A stretch of DNA of 64,000 nt, taken from contig WSYH01002443.1 in NCBI GenBank assembly GCA_036426205.1, positions 1-64,000 of the forward strand. Reading direction: 5' to 3'. The position numbers and the translations under genes were made by a program. Shown here piece after piece: positions 1 through 10,784 of the stretch. The stretch comes from Ascaphus truei. Its lineage: Eukaryota > Chordata > Amphibia > Anura > Ascaphidae. The notes under the pieces are model-generated. The model saw only the letters and a program-made list of their open reading frames with translations. It had not been told where the DNA came from and did not search any database. Each line of letters opens with the position of its first letter. The stretch's first letter is position 1.

Positions 1-3
1 TTA

Positions 4-100
4 TGTGATAACGAGGTCAGAAGCAGCGGAATAAACAAGGTTATAATATTTTATTTATTTTAACCGTGTTTATTCCGCTGCTTCTGACCTCGTTATCACA
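4..100. repeat. Perfect 34-bp inverted repeat (hairpin DNA)
   Basis: Positions 4-37 are the exact reverse complement of 67-100, with about 29 AT-rich bases between them. An RNA from either strand would fold into a strong hairpin. The arms contain the phrase CGAGGTCAGAAGCAGCGG and its complement. It looks like a small snap-back or MITE-type repeat, or one end of one; the window starts at its edge, so the true border is not visible. Confidence 0.8.
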
Positions 101-164
101 CAAATAGGTTTGCAGTGCGCCACTAATAGGGATCCTTTAGTGTACCTTTTTCTTTGAAGTACAC

Positions 165-1230
165 CTATCTAGCAAATTCTGATACTAAATTGTGTAAGGT
201 AATAGAATCAGAGCAGGATGTAATTTCTCTTCAGAAGGACTTGGAGAGACTGGAAACGTGGGCAGGTAAATGCAGATGAGGTTTAATACAGATAAATGTA
301 AGGTTATGCATTTGGGATGCAAGAATAAAAAGACGACTTACAAATTAAATGGAGATATACTGGGGGAATCCTTGATGGAGAAGGATTTAGGAGTGCTTGT
401 AGACAGCAGGCTTAGCAATAGTGCCCAATGTCATGCAGTAGCTGCAAAGGCAAACAAGATCTTATCTTGCATCAAACGGGCAATGGATGGAAGGGAAGTA
501 TATATAATTATGCCCCTTTACAAAGCATTAGTAAGACCACACCTTGAATATGGAGTACAATTTTGGGCACCAATCCTAAGAAAAGACATTATGGAACTAG
601 AGAGAGTGCAGAGAAGAGCCACCAAATTGATAAAGTGGATGGACAATATAACTTATGAGGAGAGGCTAGCTATATTAGATTTATTTACATTAGAAAAGAG
701 GTGTCTAAGAGGGGATATGATAACTATATACAAATATATTCGGGGACAGTACAAGGAGCTTTAAAAAAAACTGTTCATCCCACGGGCAGTACAAAGGACT
801 CGGGCCATCCCTTAAGGTTGGAGGAAAGGAGATTTCACCAGCAACAAAGGAAAGGGTTCTTTACAGTAAGGGCAGTTAAAATGTGGAATTCATTACCCAT
901 GGAGACTGTGATGGCAGATACAATAGATTTGTTCAAAAAAAGTTGGACATCTCTTTAGATGGGAAAGGTATAGAGGGATATACCAAATAAGTATACATGG
1001 GAAGGATGTTGATCCAGGGATTAATTTGATTGCCAATTCTTGGAGTCAGGAAGGAATTTATTTTCCCCCTTATGAGATATGTCACTGAGGTTTTTTGTTT
1101 GCCTTCCTCTGGATCAATAAGTAAGTAAAGATATAGTATAAAGTATCTGTTGTCTAAATTTAGCATAGGTTGAACTTGATGGACGTACGTCTTTTTTCAA
1201 CCTCATCTACTATGTAACTATGTAACTAGC
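165..1230 (+). mobile_element. CR1/Rex1-like non-LTR retrotransposon, 3' part
   Basis: This is the 3' third of a non-LTR retrotransposon. It holds the C-terminal end of the reverse transcriptase ORF (see the pseudogene at 181-958), then a short 3' untranslated region containing TTGAACTTGATGGACG and CTTTTTTCAACCTCA, and ends in TATGTAAC-type short repeats. That tail is the usual 3' end of this LINE group in amphibians, as I remember it. The same tail recurs alone at 10,160-10,238. The 5' portion is missing, as expected for 5'-truncated insertions; the exact left border is uncertain. Confidence 0.75.
181..958 (+). pseudogene. LINE reverse transcriptase C-terminal fragment, frameshifted
   Basis: Three successive pieces in different frames read as one protein. 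Positions 181-264 encode a piece starting DTKLCKVIESEQD. Positions 270-764 encode the post-catalytic part of a CR1/Rex1-type reverse transcriptase, with LGVLVDSRLS, ALVRPHLEYGVQFWAP and ERVQRRATKLI, all family hallmarks. Positions about 765-958 continue with FFTVRAVKMWNSLP. The second break lies in an A-run near 765. The catalytic core (YADD) lies upstream and is absent. The product cannot be functional; it is a dead 5'-truncated copy. Assignment to the CR1/Rex1 group is from remembered family motifs. Confidence 0.8.
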
Positions 1231-1890
1231 TCTTCATAGGGTTTTGCACTCCCTCAAACAAAAACAAACCCTAAAGTCAAAGCGTAAATTGGTCCCAAAT
1301 GTAAAAATAAAAGACAGGTGTAGCACGGTGTATGATAAATAGTGAAATATATATATATGTATGTATATATGTTGTAACACACAGAAATATCGCTCAACAC
1401 TTACATATGTCTTGTCCTAAACACTGTTGATAAGTCAATTAAGGTAAGACTGAGCAGTGGTGCTAAAGGTTAATGAAAATATACAAACAACAAGAAGAAA
1501 GCAACCTTTAAATAACACACGGACATGGATGAAAGTATAACAAAATTTGATATTTATTCAGATGATTAAAACAGGGGATGAAAGTGTTAAAAGGAGAGGG
1601 GGGCTCAACGCTGCCTGAACCTATTGGACATGGAGGCAAGAGTCAAGTAAAGATAAAAATTCAAGACACATACAGGGTGTAGGTGGCTATATCTGAGCAC
1701 ACCTGCGTGACAATCTACCTTACTGAGACCTTGTGACCACATGTAAAAAGTATATTGCCATATAATTAGATGCAGTATTTACATGATAGAGGTGCACAGG
1801 AAATAGAGGTAACAGGTAGCAAAAATACGTTACCACTCAGCAGGTGATTGTCACAGATAAATAAATCATCACTCCATGTTGTAGATAGGA
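1231..1890. other. No gene; AT-rich repeat-derived sequence
   Basis: I see no supported gene. The stretch contains a short TA/TG-rich microsatellite near 1350-1375 and phrases such as AAAATAAAAGACAGG that resemble decayed DNA-transposon sequence. It leads into the hammerhead-like motif at 1922. Confidence 0.5.
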
Positions 1891-1921
1891 AAGGTAGGGG
1901 CCCCCCTCAGCAAGACTCCCA

Positions 1922-1961
1922 CTCCAACGCGTTTCGACTAGAAACTGTCTTCTTCTGGGAG
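1922..1961 (-). ncRNA. Hammerhead-ribozyme-like motif (Penelope type), U4 changed
   Basis: On the minus strand, stem I CTCC/GGAG encloses the core CAGAAGA (consensus CUGANGA, so position 4 is changed). An extra A follows, then stem II GAC/GTC, GAA, a tiny stem III ACGCGT, and the cleavage-site T. The order and pairing match a minimal type I hammerhead, a motif known from the flanking repeats of Penelope-like elements. The core change predicts weak or no cleavage. No Penelope ORF is nearby. Confidence 0.5.
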
Positions 1962-2061
1962 AATGTTCTCACATTAATAAAGAGCACAAAATTAATCACA
2001 AAAATCGCACACACAATATTGCCCATGACAAAGCACAGGTTGAACGCAAGTCTCGGTCTAG

Positions 2062-2530
2062 ATTAGGGGTCCCCAACCTTTCGTGCCCAAGGCATACTTG
2101 AGGGATCAGGAGAGAGTAGTGGGCACCAACCAATTAATGTAATGTCATTTTCAAGTTTTCAGGGCAAATAAATATATTGACAAATAATACACAAAACAAC
2201 ACATTTAAGGTTACAAGAAACCTTGAAATAAAAAAAATATGTGGTGTTATATGTAAACACTATTGCATTCACAGCTGGAGTCCAGTACAGTCTCTCCGCA
2301 TTGGGCAACAAGTAAGGAGACTGTTAAAGAACTTAACTAAAACTAAATACGGAACAATAATTATGCAGCCTTTCACATCCTGCTCCTTCTCTAACATTGA
2401 ATGTGGCATTCTCAATGGGCTGCTTTCACTGCAGAGGGGACTGCAAGTGAAGCGACTTAAGCAGCACACATACACACATGGGGGTTTATGCTGTATGTGC
2501 CAATAAGCCCTATCTCACAACTTCTCTCCC
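2062..2530. other. Possible hAT-derived sequence, no gene
   Basis: The segment opens with GGGGTCCCCAACCTTT, which resembles the terminal repeat of hAT-type DNA transposons known in vertebrates. I could not find the matching right terminus, so the border is unknown. No coding potential is supported; the reading frames across 2177-2506 have no recognisable motif. Confidence 0.3.
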
Positions 2531-3277
2531 AAAATGCCTACTGCTATTCAGTAAGCCCCGAGAAGATTGCGATAATAGGAAACCATGCCAGTTTTTTTTG
2601 GCGGAGAAAAAATCCGTTGAACGCTTGGTGAGAAGCCCTATCTCGCCACTCATCACCAGCTTTTCCAACTCGCTATATTCTAGTACCCCTGATCAGCATC
2701 TCGCAGCTGATCGCTACTCTAGAATGGCGAATTTATCGTCAAATGGCCATCGCAAAAAAAAGTTGGCAAGAAGCTGCGGATGAGCAGCGAGACGGGACTT
2801 AGAAAAAATCAGCCCTTTCCTGCCTCGATTGATGCTGGGGTCTTCGGAGCTGATACCCATTAATAACAGCACTGGAGACCCCCGGCATGCATCCGATGCA
2901 GGAAAAATGCATTTACAGCCACGTCATTACTTAGCGGCTAACCGCTAGGTCAATGAAGGGGTTAACCACCCATGCCAGACTTATTGTGGGTAGTGGGGGT
3001 GGGTGAAGGGTATTTGGCCCTTGGTGAGTGTTTAGGCCTTGTGAGGGGACTGCGGGTTGAGTTAACCCCTTAATTACCTTAGTGGTTAATACCTCTAAGG
3101 TAATGAAGGGTTAACCCCTCCTGCTACCCACCCACAAGGTCTAAACACCCATCCTTGAGGCTAATACCACCTTCACCCACCCCCACTACCCACAATAAAA
3201 ACAATACAATAAACATTACTATATTTAATGAACAATACATAACCCACCTACCCCCTGTCCCCTCCCATAATAACATG

Positions 3278-4430
3278 ATTTATTATTTTACATACAGGCT
3301 TAACACCCCATGCCTAAGGTAGTGCGCGGTGGTCCTGATGGGTGTCCGCAAGCCCCACAGTGAACCACAGGGGGGTGCCCACAGGTATCTGGGGTCTCCG
3401 GGTGGTCCCCACTAGGTGCCGCAGGCCTCCAGTTGGTCCCAGCGGGTCACTGTGGGCCACAATGGGCTCTACGGGTGGGCCTGTGAGTGTCTGGGGGTCC
3501 CCAGGTCCTCCCCACAGGTGTCTGGAGGCCTTGGGTTGTTCCCACGGGGATCTGGGGCCCTCGGGTGGTCCTTGCGGGTCCTCTGGGCCCCCGGTTCTTC
3601 CCCGCATGTGTCCCCCGTAGGTCCGCAGGTGGTACCCGTGGGCATCCGGGGTTCCTCAGGTGGTCTCCATAGGTCCCCACAGACCAAAGGAACCAAACCT
3701 GTATGTAAAAAAAATAAAACATGACCTACATTTAAATAAATCAATACCTCCCCCCCCTCACCACCACCAAACACATGCAGTACAATAATGGGCAAAATAA
3801 CTAGTGGTAAGTTGAACTGTATTTATTTACTTTATTTATGCTGGTTCATGTGTTTAATAATGGGCAAATAATCTATTAACCATATATGGATAATAGTTAT
3901 TTTGCACATTACTGTACTGCATGGGTTTGGTGGTGGTGGTGGTGGGGGGGGGGGGGATTGATTTATTTAAATGTAGGACATGTTTTATTATTTTTACATA
4001 CATGGTTGGTACCTTAGGTCTCCAGGGACCTATGGAGACCACCTGAGGACCCCGGACGCCCATGGGTACCACTTTCAGGGAAGAACCGGGGACCTTACAG
4101 CTATTGGGGCCCCCGTGGACATGCAAGGACCTTCAGAGGGAACCAGACCCCTGTGAGAACCACCAGAGGGCCCCCAGACACCTGTGGGGTTGACCCGGGG
4201 ACCCCCAGACACTTGAGGGCCCACCGTGGACCCCATTGTGGCCCACGGTGACCCGCTCAGACCACCTGGAGGCCCACGGTGACCTGCGAAAACAACCTGG
4301 AGACCCCCAGACCCTGTGGGCACGCCCCTCTGTTGCACTGTGGGGCCTGCGGTCACCCGTCGGGACCACCGGGGACAACCATAGGCCTCAGGTATTAAGC
4401 CTGTATGTAAAATAATAAATCATGTTTTTA
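3278..4430. repeat. Large inverted repeat with GC-rich minisatellite arms
   Basis: The left arm (3278 to about 3800) and right arm (about 3858-4430) are imperfect reverse complements centred near 3855. Each arm has, from outside inwards, a TTATTATTTTACATACAGG-type edge, a degenerate GC-rich minisatellite built on phrases such as GGTGTCTGGGGG and CCTCCCCACAGG, then an AT-rich part with AATGGGCAAA and GGATAATAG. All six frames through the minisatellite give low-complexity Gly/Pro strings; I do not regard these as proteins. Confidence 0.7.
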
Positions 4431-4550
4431 TGGGGGGCACAGGGGGTGGGTGGGTTATGTATTAATTTTTATCAAATATGGCAATGTTTATTGTGGGGCC
4501 TAGGAGGTGGGTAGTGGGGCTGGTCTGTGTAGATTTTTATTGTTGGTAGT

Positions 4551-4573
4551 GGGGGGGGGGGGGGGGGGGGGGG
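4551..4573. repeat. Poly(G) run of 23
   Basis: An uninterrupted run of 23 G on the plus strand lies in a G-rich region of GTGGGTAG-type repeats. It could form G-quadruplexes and is a likely length-variable or assembly-sensitive site. Confidence 0.85.
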
Positions 4574-4763
4574 TTTGGTCCGGAGGGGGGGGTGGGTAGA
4601 CCTCCCGGGTGGGTAGTGGGGGAGGGTGGTTTGGCCTCCCGGGTGGGTAATGGGTGAGGGTGTGTTAACCCTTTAATTACTCTAGCAGTTACTAACCGCT
4701 AAGGTGATTAAGGGGTTAGGGGACATTAGATTGGCTCTTTTTATTCTTGTGTATTTTTTGCAG

Positions 4764-4808
4764 CACCGGAGGGCAGGGACGGGCCTTCATTGTTGGAGCC
4801 TGGCACAG
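4764..4808 (+). other. Exon-like module with flanking splice signals
   Basis: A 45-nt segment (a multiple of three) is preceded by a pyrimidine-rich acceptor ending TTTTTTGCAG and followed by the donor GTAAGTGC. Related segments with GGCCTTCAT or GCCCTTCATGATGGCAG recur at 31,539, 33,359, 36,001 and, on the minus strand, near 62,097-62,150. Each lies at the same place within a composite-element copy. I infer a captured or ancestral exon; expression is not shown. Confidence 0.4.
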
Positions 4809-5144
4809 GTAAGTGCAAGATGTATTTAATTTATTCATTCTGCTTATTGTATTTTAAATGGGCAAATGCATTATTACCCATATATGGATAATAGTCATTT
4901 TGCCCATTACTGTACTGTATGTGTTAGGGGTGGGGGAGGGGTGTATTTGATATAGTAATGTTTATTGAGGCCTAGGAGGTGGGTAGCGGTAAGCCGCTAA
5001 GGTAATGAAGTGGCTGTAAATGCTTAATTCCTGCATTAGATGCATGCTGGGGGTCTCCAGTGCTGATATTAATGGTTATCAGCTCCGGAGACCCCCGACA
5101 TCAATCCAATGCAGGAAAAGGGCCTGATCTTTTTTAAGTCCCGT

Positions 5145-5222
5145 CTCGCCGCTCCTCGCCGCTCCTCGCCGCTCCTCGACGCTCCTCGACGCTCCTCGAC
5201 GCTCCTCGCTGCTCCTCACCAT
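5145..5222. repeat. 10-bp tandem repeat (CTCCTCG[CA]CG type)
   Basis: About seven units of a 10-bp motif, GCTCCTCGCC alternating with GCTCCTCGAC. It lies inside composite element copy A. The minus-strand frame across it (Arg/Glu/Ser-rich) is a by-product. Confidence 0.85.
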
Positions 5223-5502
5223 TCATCCCCAGCTTCATGCCAACTTTTGTGCCGGGATGATTTGGAGAGGAATTCTCAATTCTAGAATGGCGAGAAGCTG
5301 ATCGGGGTTTATAATTCAGCGAGTTTAAAAAAAGTGACTCATCTCCTCGTGTCTGCCGGAAAAAAAATTCCGGCAAAAAAAAGCGACTTTTTCTGTTCTC
5401 TCCAGCTTCTCGCTGCTTACTGAATCTAGCATGAATTTTTGGTGAGAAAGTGGTGAAAAGTGCCTTTTTCGCCGCTTACGGCATTGACCCCCTAGTAGTA
5501 AA

Positions 5503-6590
5503 TATCCCAATTTAGATGTCCCAAATAAGCCAACCCTTAAGTGCCAACTGTGCTCTACCAGGCCGGCAGTGCTACACCTGTCCCTAACATCTTTGTTAGA
5601 ATTATCAATTGTCATCTGTTAGCCACCCACTAATTACATAACGTCCATGTTGTATGTAAAAAAAGAAAGTCAGCATCTGTTTCAGCAACACGTTCAATAG
5701 ACATGGACATTTATGTATGTATAGTTTTGATTTAAAAAAAGACCCATACAGCTATGAGTAGTGATGTTTTATATGATATGATAAAGCGTTTGCTAACTCC
5801 CATTCTCCCTACCAGTCCCAGGGCACTAGAGATTGGGTATATGTCGAGGGATAACAGTTTTAAACCAGGTGTAGCTGTGAAAATAGGCACCATACGCCGT
5901 GATTGACACACATTCTTTGTCTAGCACACGTACTCTATTTAATTAATACTCACATGTTTCCTACAGTAGCTCAGTGTATTAATGTGAACAGCATTTATTT
6001 GATTTTTTTACAGAAAAAATGTGCTCACTGTAGACAATATTACATTTTTTATTGCAAAAATTATTTTACTAGTTGTAATTTTAACGACTATTAATCAGCC
6101 GGGGTTTCTTATTTTACATTTACTGTATTTAACCTTTTTCTTACTTTAAAATATTGGATTAGAAATAAACACAATCTGTGGAATGGATTTAGGTTAATCC
6201 CACGAGAAGTTATTTTAGATCCGCGCAACTGTGCCACATAGGGGAATTTTAACTGATTTTAGATTAAACAATCCGTCTGTGGATTTTACCCAGAGGAACT
6301 CATTTTGAAGAGAATGCCTAGGAGATTCTGGGTAACGGATTTGGACTGGTTTGCCCATCTCTAGCTATAACCCATGTATTGAAATGCCCTTGTGGCATTT
6401 CATATTTTGGCCAGGCAGCAAAGCCAATCAAAATTAGGTTCTCTTAACACAAAGTAAGTATAAGAAACTATAAAAATAATAAAGAAACAAAGAGACCTCT
6501 GTAGTAAAGAATTTTTATTTAAAGAAAAAAAATTCTGCATACTGTAGATAAAGTGGCAAATTCTTGAGATTTCGAAAAAAGGGGAGGAAA
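5503..6590. other. No gene; AT-rich sequence
   Basis: Nothing is recognisable here apart from AT-rich, apparently unique or very old repeat sequence. The short frame at 5903-6094 has no motif and no context and is probably chance. Confidence 0.5.
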
Positions 6591-7500
6591 CTTGAAAAAT
6601 CTTTTACTTATGTGGCCCAGGTCCCCCTTGGGCTTCCCTTATTTCCCCTCACCTCCGCTCATCTCCGCTGCAGGTAACGCGGGTGCTGACGGGGGCGTGC
6701 ACGCACCTCCAATGAGGCTGGGGAGGGTATGGGGGCCGCTGGAGTGGCAAGCACCTCGCCAGAGCTCCGACGGGAGCAAGTACTCAGGGCGCATCCATCT
6801 TGCCTTTGCGCACGCATGTGCGCTGTCTTCCTCTAGTGTGGTGGCCATTACAAATAGCACGCATCTGCAGAAGATCGCACAAGCGGCCAATAGGGAAAGG
6901 CTCTCTGCGGGGACTACATGTCCCATGAACCTCTAGGGCAGTAGGCACGTGGCGCGAACTAGCCAATAGGGCTGCTGCAATTCTGGTTAAGGGAGAGAGG
7001 CAGTTTGGCGCGAGGGAGCCTACGCTGACAGTTATGACAGTTAAGGCAGTTAGTGAGTGATTCAGTGATAGCTGGGACAGCAGAAGGGTAGGGTGTTTGT
7101 GTGTGCAGGGAGTCAGTGTCCCACTGCACTAGGCCAGAGACCCCTTAGACCCCAGCTAGGTCCTCACTCCCCTCAGCTTGTGGTTGCTACAGGGACAGGC
7201 CCATAGATAGGGACACTGCCCTGTAGTACCAGAGTGAGGGACACATTCAGAACGCGGCTGCATTCTGATCTCAGGTGATCTGGCCCAGACACCTGCAACA
7301 AAGAACATTTCATACGGTGGTACAATCCATGCGGGACCCACCCCACGTAGAGGTGGAGGCTTCGTGGTTACAGGCACTGGATCCGTGGATCCCATCAGCA
7401 TCCCTGCACGTCCGGGTGTGGACACACCCGGTAGGTAGCCAACTGTCACGCTGCGCTCACCACAAACAGGACGGAAGACCGCGGGGCTGAGGTGGGGATA
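6591..7500. other. GC-rich sequence without a supported gene
   Basis: The segment is GC-richer than its surroundings and gives overlapping open frames on both strands (6592-6936 +, 6639-6926 -, 7156-7509 -). None has a known motif, and the frames mirror each other, as expected of GC-rich noncoding DNA. It is probably part of an interspersed repeat ending in the degenerate tract at 7540-7800. Confidence 0.4.
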
Positions 7501-7539
7501 GATAGGCACCGACCCACAACCACGCAGTCCTGTCCGGAA

Positions 7540-7800
7540 TGCGTAGTCCTAGTCGTACCGCGTCGTAGGGTTGGAGAGGTCAGGGTAGTCAGGGTACTTG
7601 CCGTGTTCCTGGGTTGGAGAGTCCGGGTAGGTAGAGTTTCGTAGCCAAGGTCCTGGGTAATAGAAGGTAGAGTAGTCGAGTAACGAAGCCGGGGTCAAAG
7701 TGCTGGAGAGTGTAGAAATCCAAGTAACAGGCAGGGTCAAACAGGTCAGACAAAGTTCAAGACAAAACTAGACAGCAGCGGTGAGCACAATGCATAAACA
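7540..7800 (-). repeat. Degenerate GACTACTCTGC-type repeat family, copy 1
   Basis: On the minus strand the sequence is a string of degenerate phrases like GACTACTCTACC, CTTGGCTACGAA and TACCCTGACTACC. The same style recurs at 30,540-30,940 (+) and 45,240-45,810 (-). I know this style of CT-rich degenerate repeat from amphibian interspersed elements but cannot name the family. It may be part of an LTR or a non-autonomous element. Confidence 0.45.
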
Positions 7801-7954
7801 GGAGTTTATGCTCAGCAATCAAGGACAGGCAGAAGCAGGTATATATGTGGGAAGGGTCCAATTACCTGCAGGGGTGTGTACTGGTCCACCAATGGTGTCA
7901 GAGAGACACTGATCAAAAACAGCTTGCAATTAGGCTTTCCTGATGCTAGGTCTG

Positions 7955-7967
7955 GTTGCCGGGCAAC
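7955..7967. promoter_or_regulatory. RFX X-box-like palindrome
   Basis: GTTGCCGGGCAAC is an inverted repeat of the RFX half-site GTTGCC with a one-base spacer. RFX proteins bind paired half-sites with short spacers. A second copy, GTTGCCGAGCAAC, lies at 8078-8090. Binding is inferred only. Confidence 0.4.
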
Positions 7968-8000
7968 CCGCGCACGTGCGCGATGCGCGTCGCGACGTGA

Positions 8001-8008
8001 TGACGTCA
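8001..8008. promoter_or_regulatory. CRE palindrome TGACGTCA
   Basis: A perfect CREB/ATF site within TGATGACGTCATGCG, between the two RFX-like palindromes. Sites of this kind are common in promoters of mobile elements. No transcription start can be placed from the sequence. Confidence 0.4.
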
Positions 8009-8077
8009 TGCGGTTTACTCAGCAAGTCTCCGCCTGTGGGAGGCTCCAGCAGCTCCCTCACGTTCTCCTGCTTCCTG

Positions 8078-8090
8078 GTTGCCGAGCAAC
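8078..8090. promoter_or_regulatory. Second RFX X-box-like palindrome
   Basis: GTTGCCGAGCAAC, the counterpart of the site at 7955-7967 in the second direct-repeat unit. Confidence 0.4.
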
Positions 8091-8259
8091 CCGTGCGCGT
8101 GCGCGATGCGTCTCGCGGAGCTCTGCCATCACGCCGCTGCGCCTGCACTGCCCTGGCAGTGCGTGGGCGCATGACTCTGCCCCGTGGTGCTTCCCTGAGT
8201 CGGTCTCCGCGCGGATCAGAGGCAAGTGTGACACCAACGAAGTGCACCTACCATCATGG

Positions 8260-9150
8260 GCTAGTGGGGGGGGGCAGCACTCTCTCACACACTTGGGTGG
8301 GTGATTGCTCCTGTGGACACTGCGACGGAACGGTGCCTGGAGCATTTTAGTTCATTGGAGTAAACTCCATTGGGGTGTGGACATGGTCCTGCAAGGCTTG
8401 TGAATGGTTATCACCTTTATTACTGGTTCTTTGATGTGTACAGGAAACTGCTATCTTTTACCTGTGTGTATTCTTTATTGTCCTGTAACGTGGTCATTCC
8501 ACAGTAGAATCCCATTATAGGTGGAGGCGCTACCGAGCATCAACTCAGGTTCAGCTCAGGTCTCCAGCAGTGGAGACTCAGGTTTCCTGTAAGCCACAGG
8601 TATTGCATTGCATCTTACATAACGTAGCCACACATCTCCCAGGGGGTAGGGGGGCAAAATTGCGTTACACTTAGGTATATTGAATTGAAACATTAAAAAC
8701 AATCAACCAAGGGGCCTCAATGAGCAGATGGAGTATAGCTACTTCCTTTAATTGTACACTATTTTATTTTAGAACCAAGATTACATGAAACAGTGGCACT
8801 GTAGCAGCCTTTATTTTCTGTTCCTCCTGCAGAAATGAAAATATAGATGTTATCATAGATAATACCATTGTTTAATATAATGTTCTTCAACTGCATTAAT
8901 TTATGTGAATTTTGTGATTTTAATGATATGTTTTCATATGGTTTTGTAAAGCTTAAAATGGGTATGTAATTACGTAATTTATTATATGAGGTACACTCGG
9001 TTAACATTTTTTTTAATACATTTGGGTGTGAATGTGATAGATATAAAAAAAAAATACTGTGTAATCCCTTTCGCTCATTTTCTATCTTGATTTGTTAATT
9101 GTACTAAGACTTGTATGTAAAGGATACTGTGCGTCATATTTGCATATGTA
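8260..9150. other. No gene
   Basis: I see only repeat-like and AT-rich sequence. The frame at 8759-9007 (-) has no recognisable domain and is likely chance in AT-rich DNA. Confidence 0.45.
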
Positions 9151-9151
9151 G

Positions 9152-9190
9152 CTGAACAAGGGAGCTTGTATCCCCCCAAAACGTTGTGCT
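9152..9190 (+). ncRNA. Degenerate hammerhead-like motif
   Basis: CTGAACA (G8 changed), an extra A, a stem II GGGA/TCCC around an internal loop, then CAAAACGTT in place of GAAACG. Only part of the hammerhead pattern is kept, and stem I pairing is poor. It is probably an old relic of the Penelope-type motif seen better at 28,328 and 56,117. Confidence 0.3.
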
Positions 9191-9199
9191 TGCCTTGTT

Positions 9200-10159
9200 C
9201 TCTACATATAATATAATAAGTAGCATACTGCAGATTTTAGCACGATTCCTGTTGTCCTGCTACTTTGAATTCCTGTCTGACTAAGTAAGTGAAAGTGGCT
9301 GATTGCAGGATGCTGCAGTAAGTAGAGCTTTCACTGGAAATGAAAATCGATTGTCTGCAAGATACATATAGCAATTAAGGAGAATGCCGGGTTATGCTAT
9401 TTTCTTATGCTGTAACCCTGCAGTTTATGAGGACAGGCAAAACCTTACAAAAAAATGCTTATTACAGTCTTTCAACGTGGTGTTATCAGTGATTTTTTTT
9501 TTCTCATTTCATTTTAGCATTAACAGTGGCAAATAAAACTTTTAAAATAATATTTGTCATGTGGTGCAGTTCTTTGGCATATTAAAAATAAGGTTTATTC
9601 AATATGTTTTCTATAAAAAAAACAGAAAGGAAGTACAGTATTTCCAAAATAAATCACAATTCCTTGAAATAGTGTAGAATATTTAAATTTGTAAATGAAA
9701 AATGTTTTAGTTGTATGGGTTTGTATATAACTGGTAGTGGTACTGATCAATAAAAATGCTACAAAAGTTCCCTTCTTCCCAATAGGTAATCTCCAGCCAT
9801 AGTATGCTCTAAAGCCATTCAAAACAGTTTTGGAGTGGTTGTTCCTTGTGTTATTACCATGTATGAAGATATTTGAACAGACACAAACTGAATTAGAGTG
9901 TGGATGTCATTCCAGTTCTATATTTGCTTATAAATGCAGAATGACCACCTGATATTGAATTTAGATCTCAGAAAACATGCATTTTTTAGAGCACCGTGGT
10001 TATTAAGTAGATAAGAGGTTAATTGTTTATTAATAAAAACATAATGTAGGAATAAGCCTGTGTATTTTAATGGTATTTCATATTATAAAACTAAATTATT
10101 TACATGTTTTATAATGAATTGAATTTAAAATGCTGTTTTCAAAATACAAATATAGGATA
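9200..10159. other. No gene; AT-rich
   Basis: Long AT-rich stretch with no coding motif, tandem repeat or recognisable element border. Confidence 0.5.
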
Positions 10160-10238
10160 GGTATCTAAATTTAAGATAGGTTGAACTTGATGGACATGTC
10201 TTTTTTCAACCTCATATACTATGTAACTATGTAACTAT
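10160..10238 (+). mobile_element. CR1/Rex1-like LINE 3' tail fragment
   Basis: Contains GATAGGTTGAACTTGATGG, CTTTTTTCAACCTCAT and the terminal TATGTAAC repeats, nearly identical to the end of the LINE at 165-1230. It is a very short 5'-truncated copy of the same family. Confidence 0.8.
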
Positions 10239-10784
10239 ATTTTTCTCAGACATCAGTTCCTAGAATTAAAAAAATACTATTCTTGCTATACAGTAACTAA
10301 TGTCATGCTTTGCAAGGCATAGGCAATTTAACTTACTCCTTCAAGCTTGCAATTTAAAGTGACACCTATAACAATATGACATATTTTTACAGACCATGTA
10401 CATTGTAATTTCATTCAAATACTTGAAAGTAAACAAACATAATTCACTGTAATTGTCTGAACTTGTTTATTACTCACAACCAATCATACCAGTCATCCTT
10501 ACCAACTCACACAACAACTTAGTGGCCTAGAGTCCTCAAAGTATGTTAGGTAACAAATGCGGTATTATACAGTAGGCAATCAAGCCATCAACTTGATACT
10601 GCTAAAAATAAGGCTTTTTTAAACTACAGCTGATAACATTTTCAAGACAAGCAGCAAAATGACTGATAATGTGTATTTTATAGGGGGTACTCCATATTCA
10701 TTAATAAAGTAAAGTTGTATTGTAATAGTCACATAGCTATTCTGTTGTTCACCTTTGCCCCACATGTGCCCTATCTATGTTGGC

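Larger units (their letters stand above)
2535..5502. mobile_element. Composite DNA element, copy A
   Basis: The left end carries CAGTAAGCCCCGAGAAG and the right end, near 5475-5502, carries the inverted form CTTTTTCGCCGCTTACGGC. These resemble the terminal repeats of the better-bounded copy B at 13,979-16,306. Inside are modules that recur through the window: an 80-bp palindrome with CTCCGGAGACCCCCG, blocks of the type CTTAGCGGTTAGCCGCTAAG, GTGGGTAGTGGGGGTGGG tracts, GC-rich minisatellites and an exon-like segment. No transposase is encoded, so it is non-autonomous. The superfamily is unknown to me. Confidence 0.55.
7950..8130. repeat. GC-rich direct repeat, two units about 123 bp apart
   Basis: Two related stretches, starting near 7952 and 8075, share GGTTGCC, GCAACCCG, GTGCGCGATGCG and TCGCG in the same order. 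Each carries a palindromic RFX X-box-like core, listed separately. The high CpG content and duplicated sites suggest a regulatory end of a repeat element. Confidence 0.6.

Noticed and set aside
3314..3795. Overlapping Gly/Pro-rich open frames on both strands
   Set aside because: All six frames stay open because of a GC-rich minisatellite without stop codons. No domain is present, and the sequence is a repeat.
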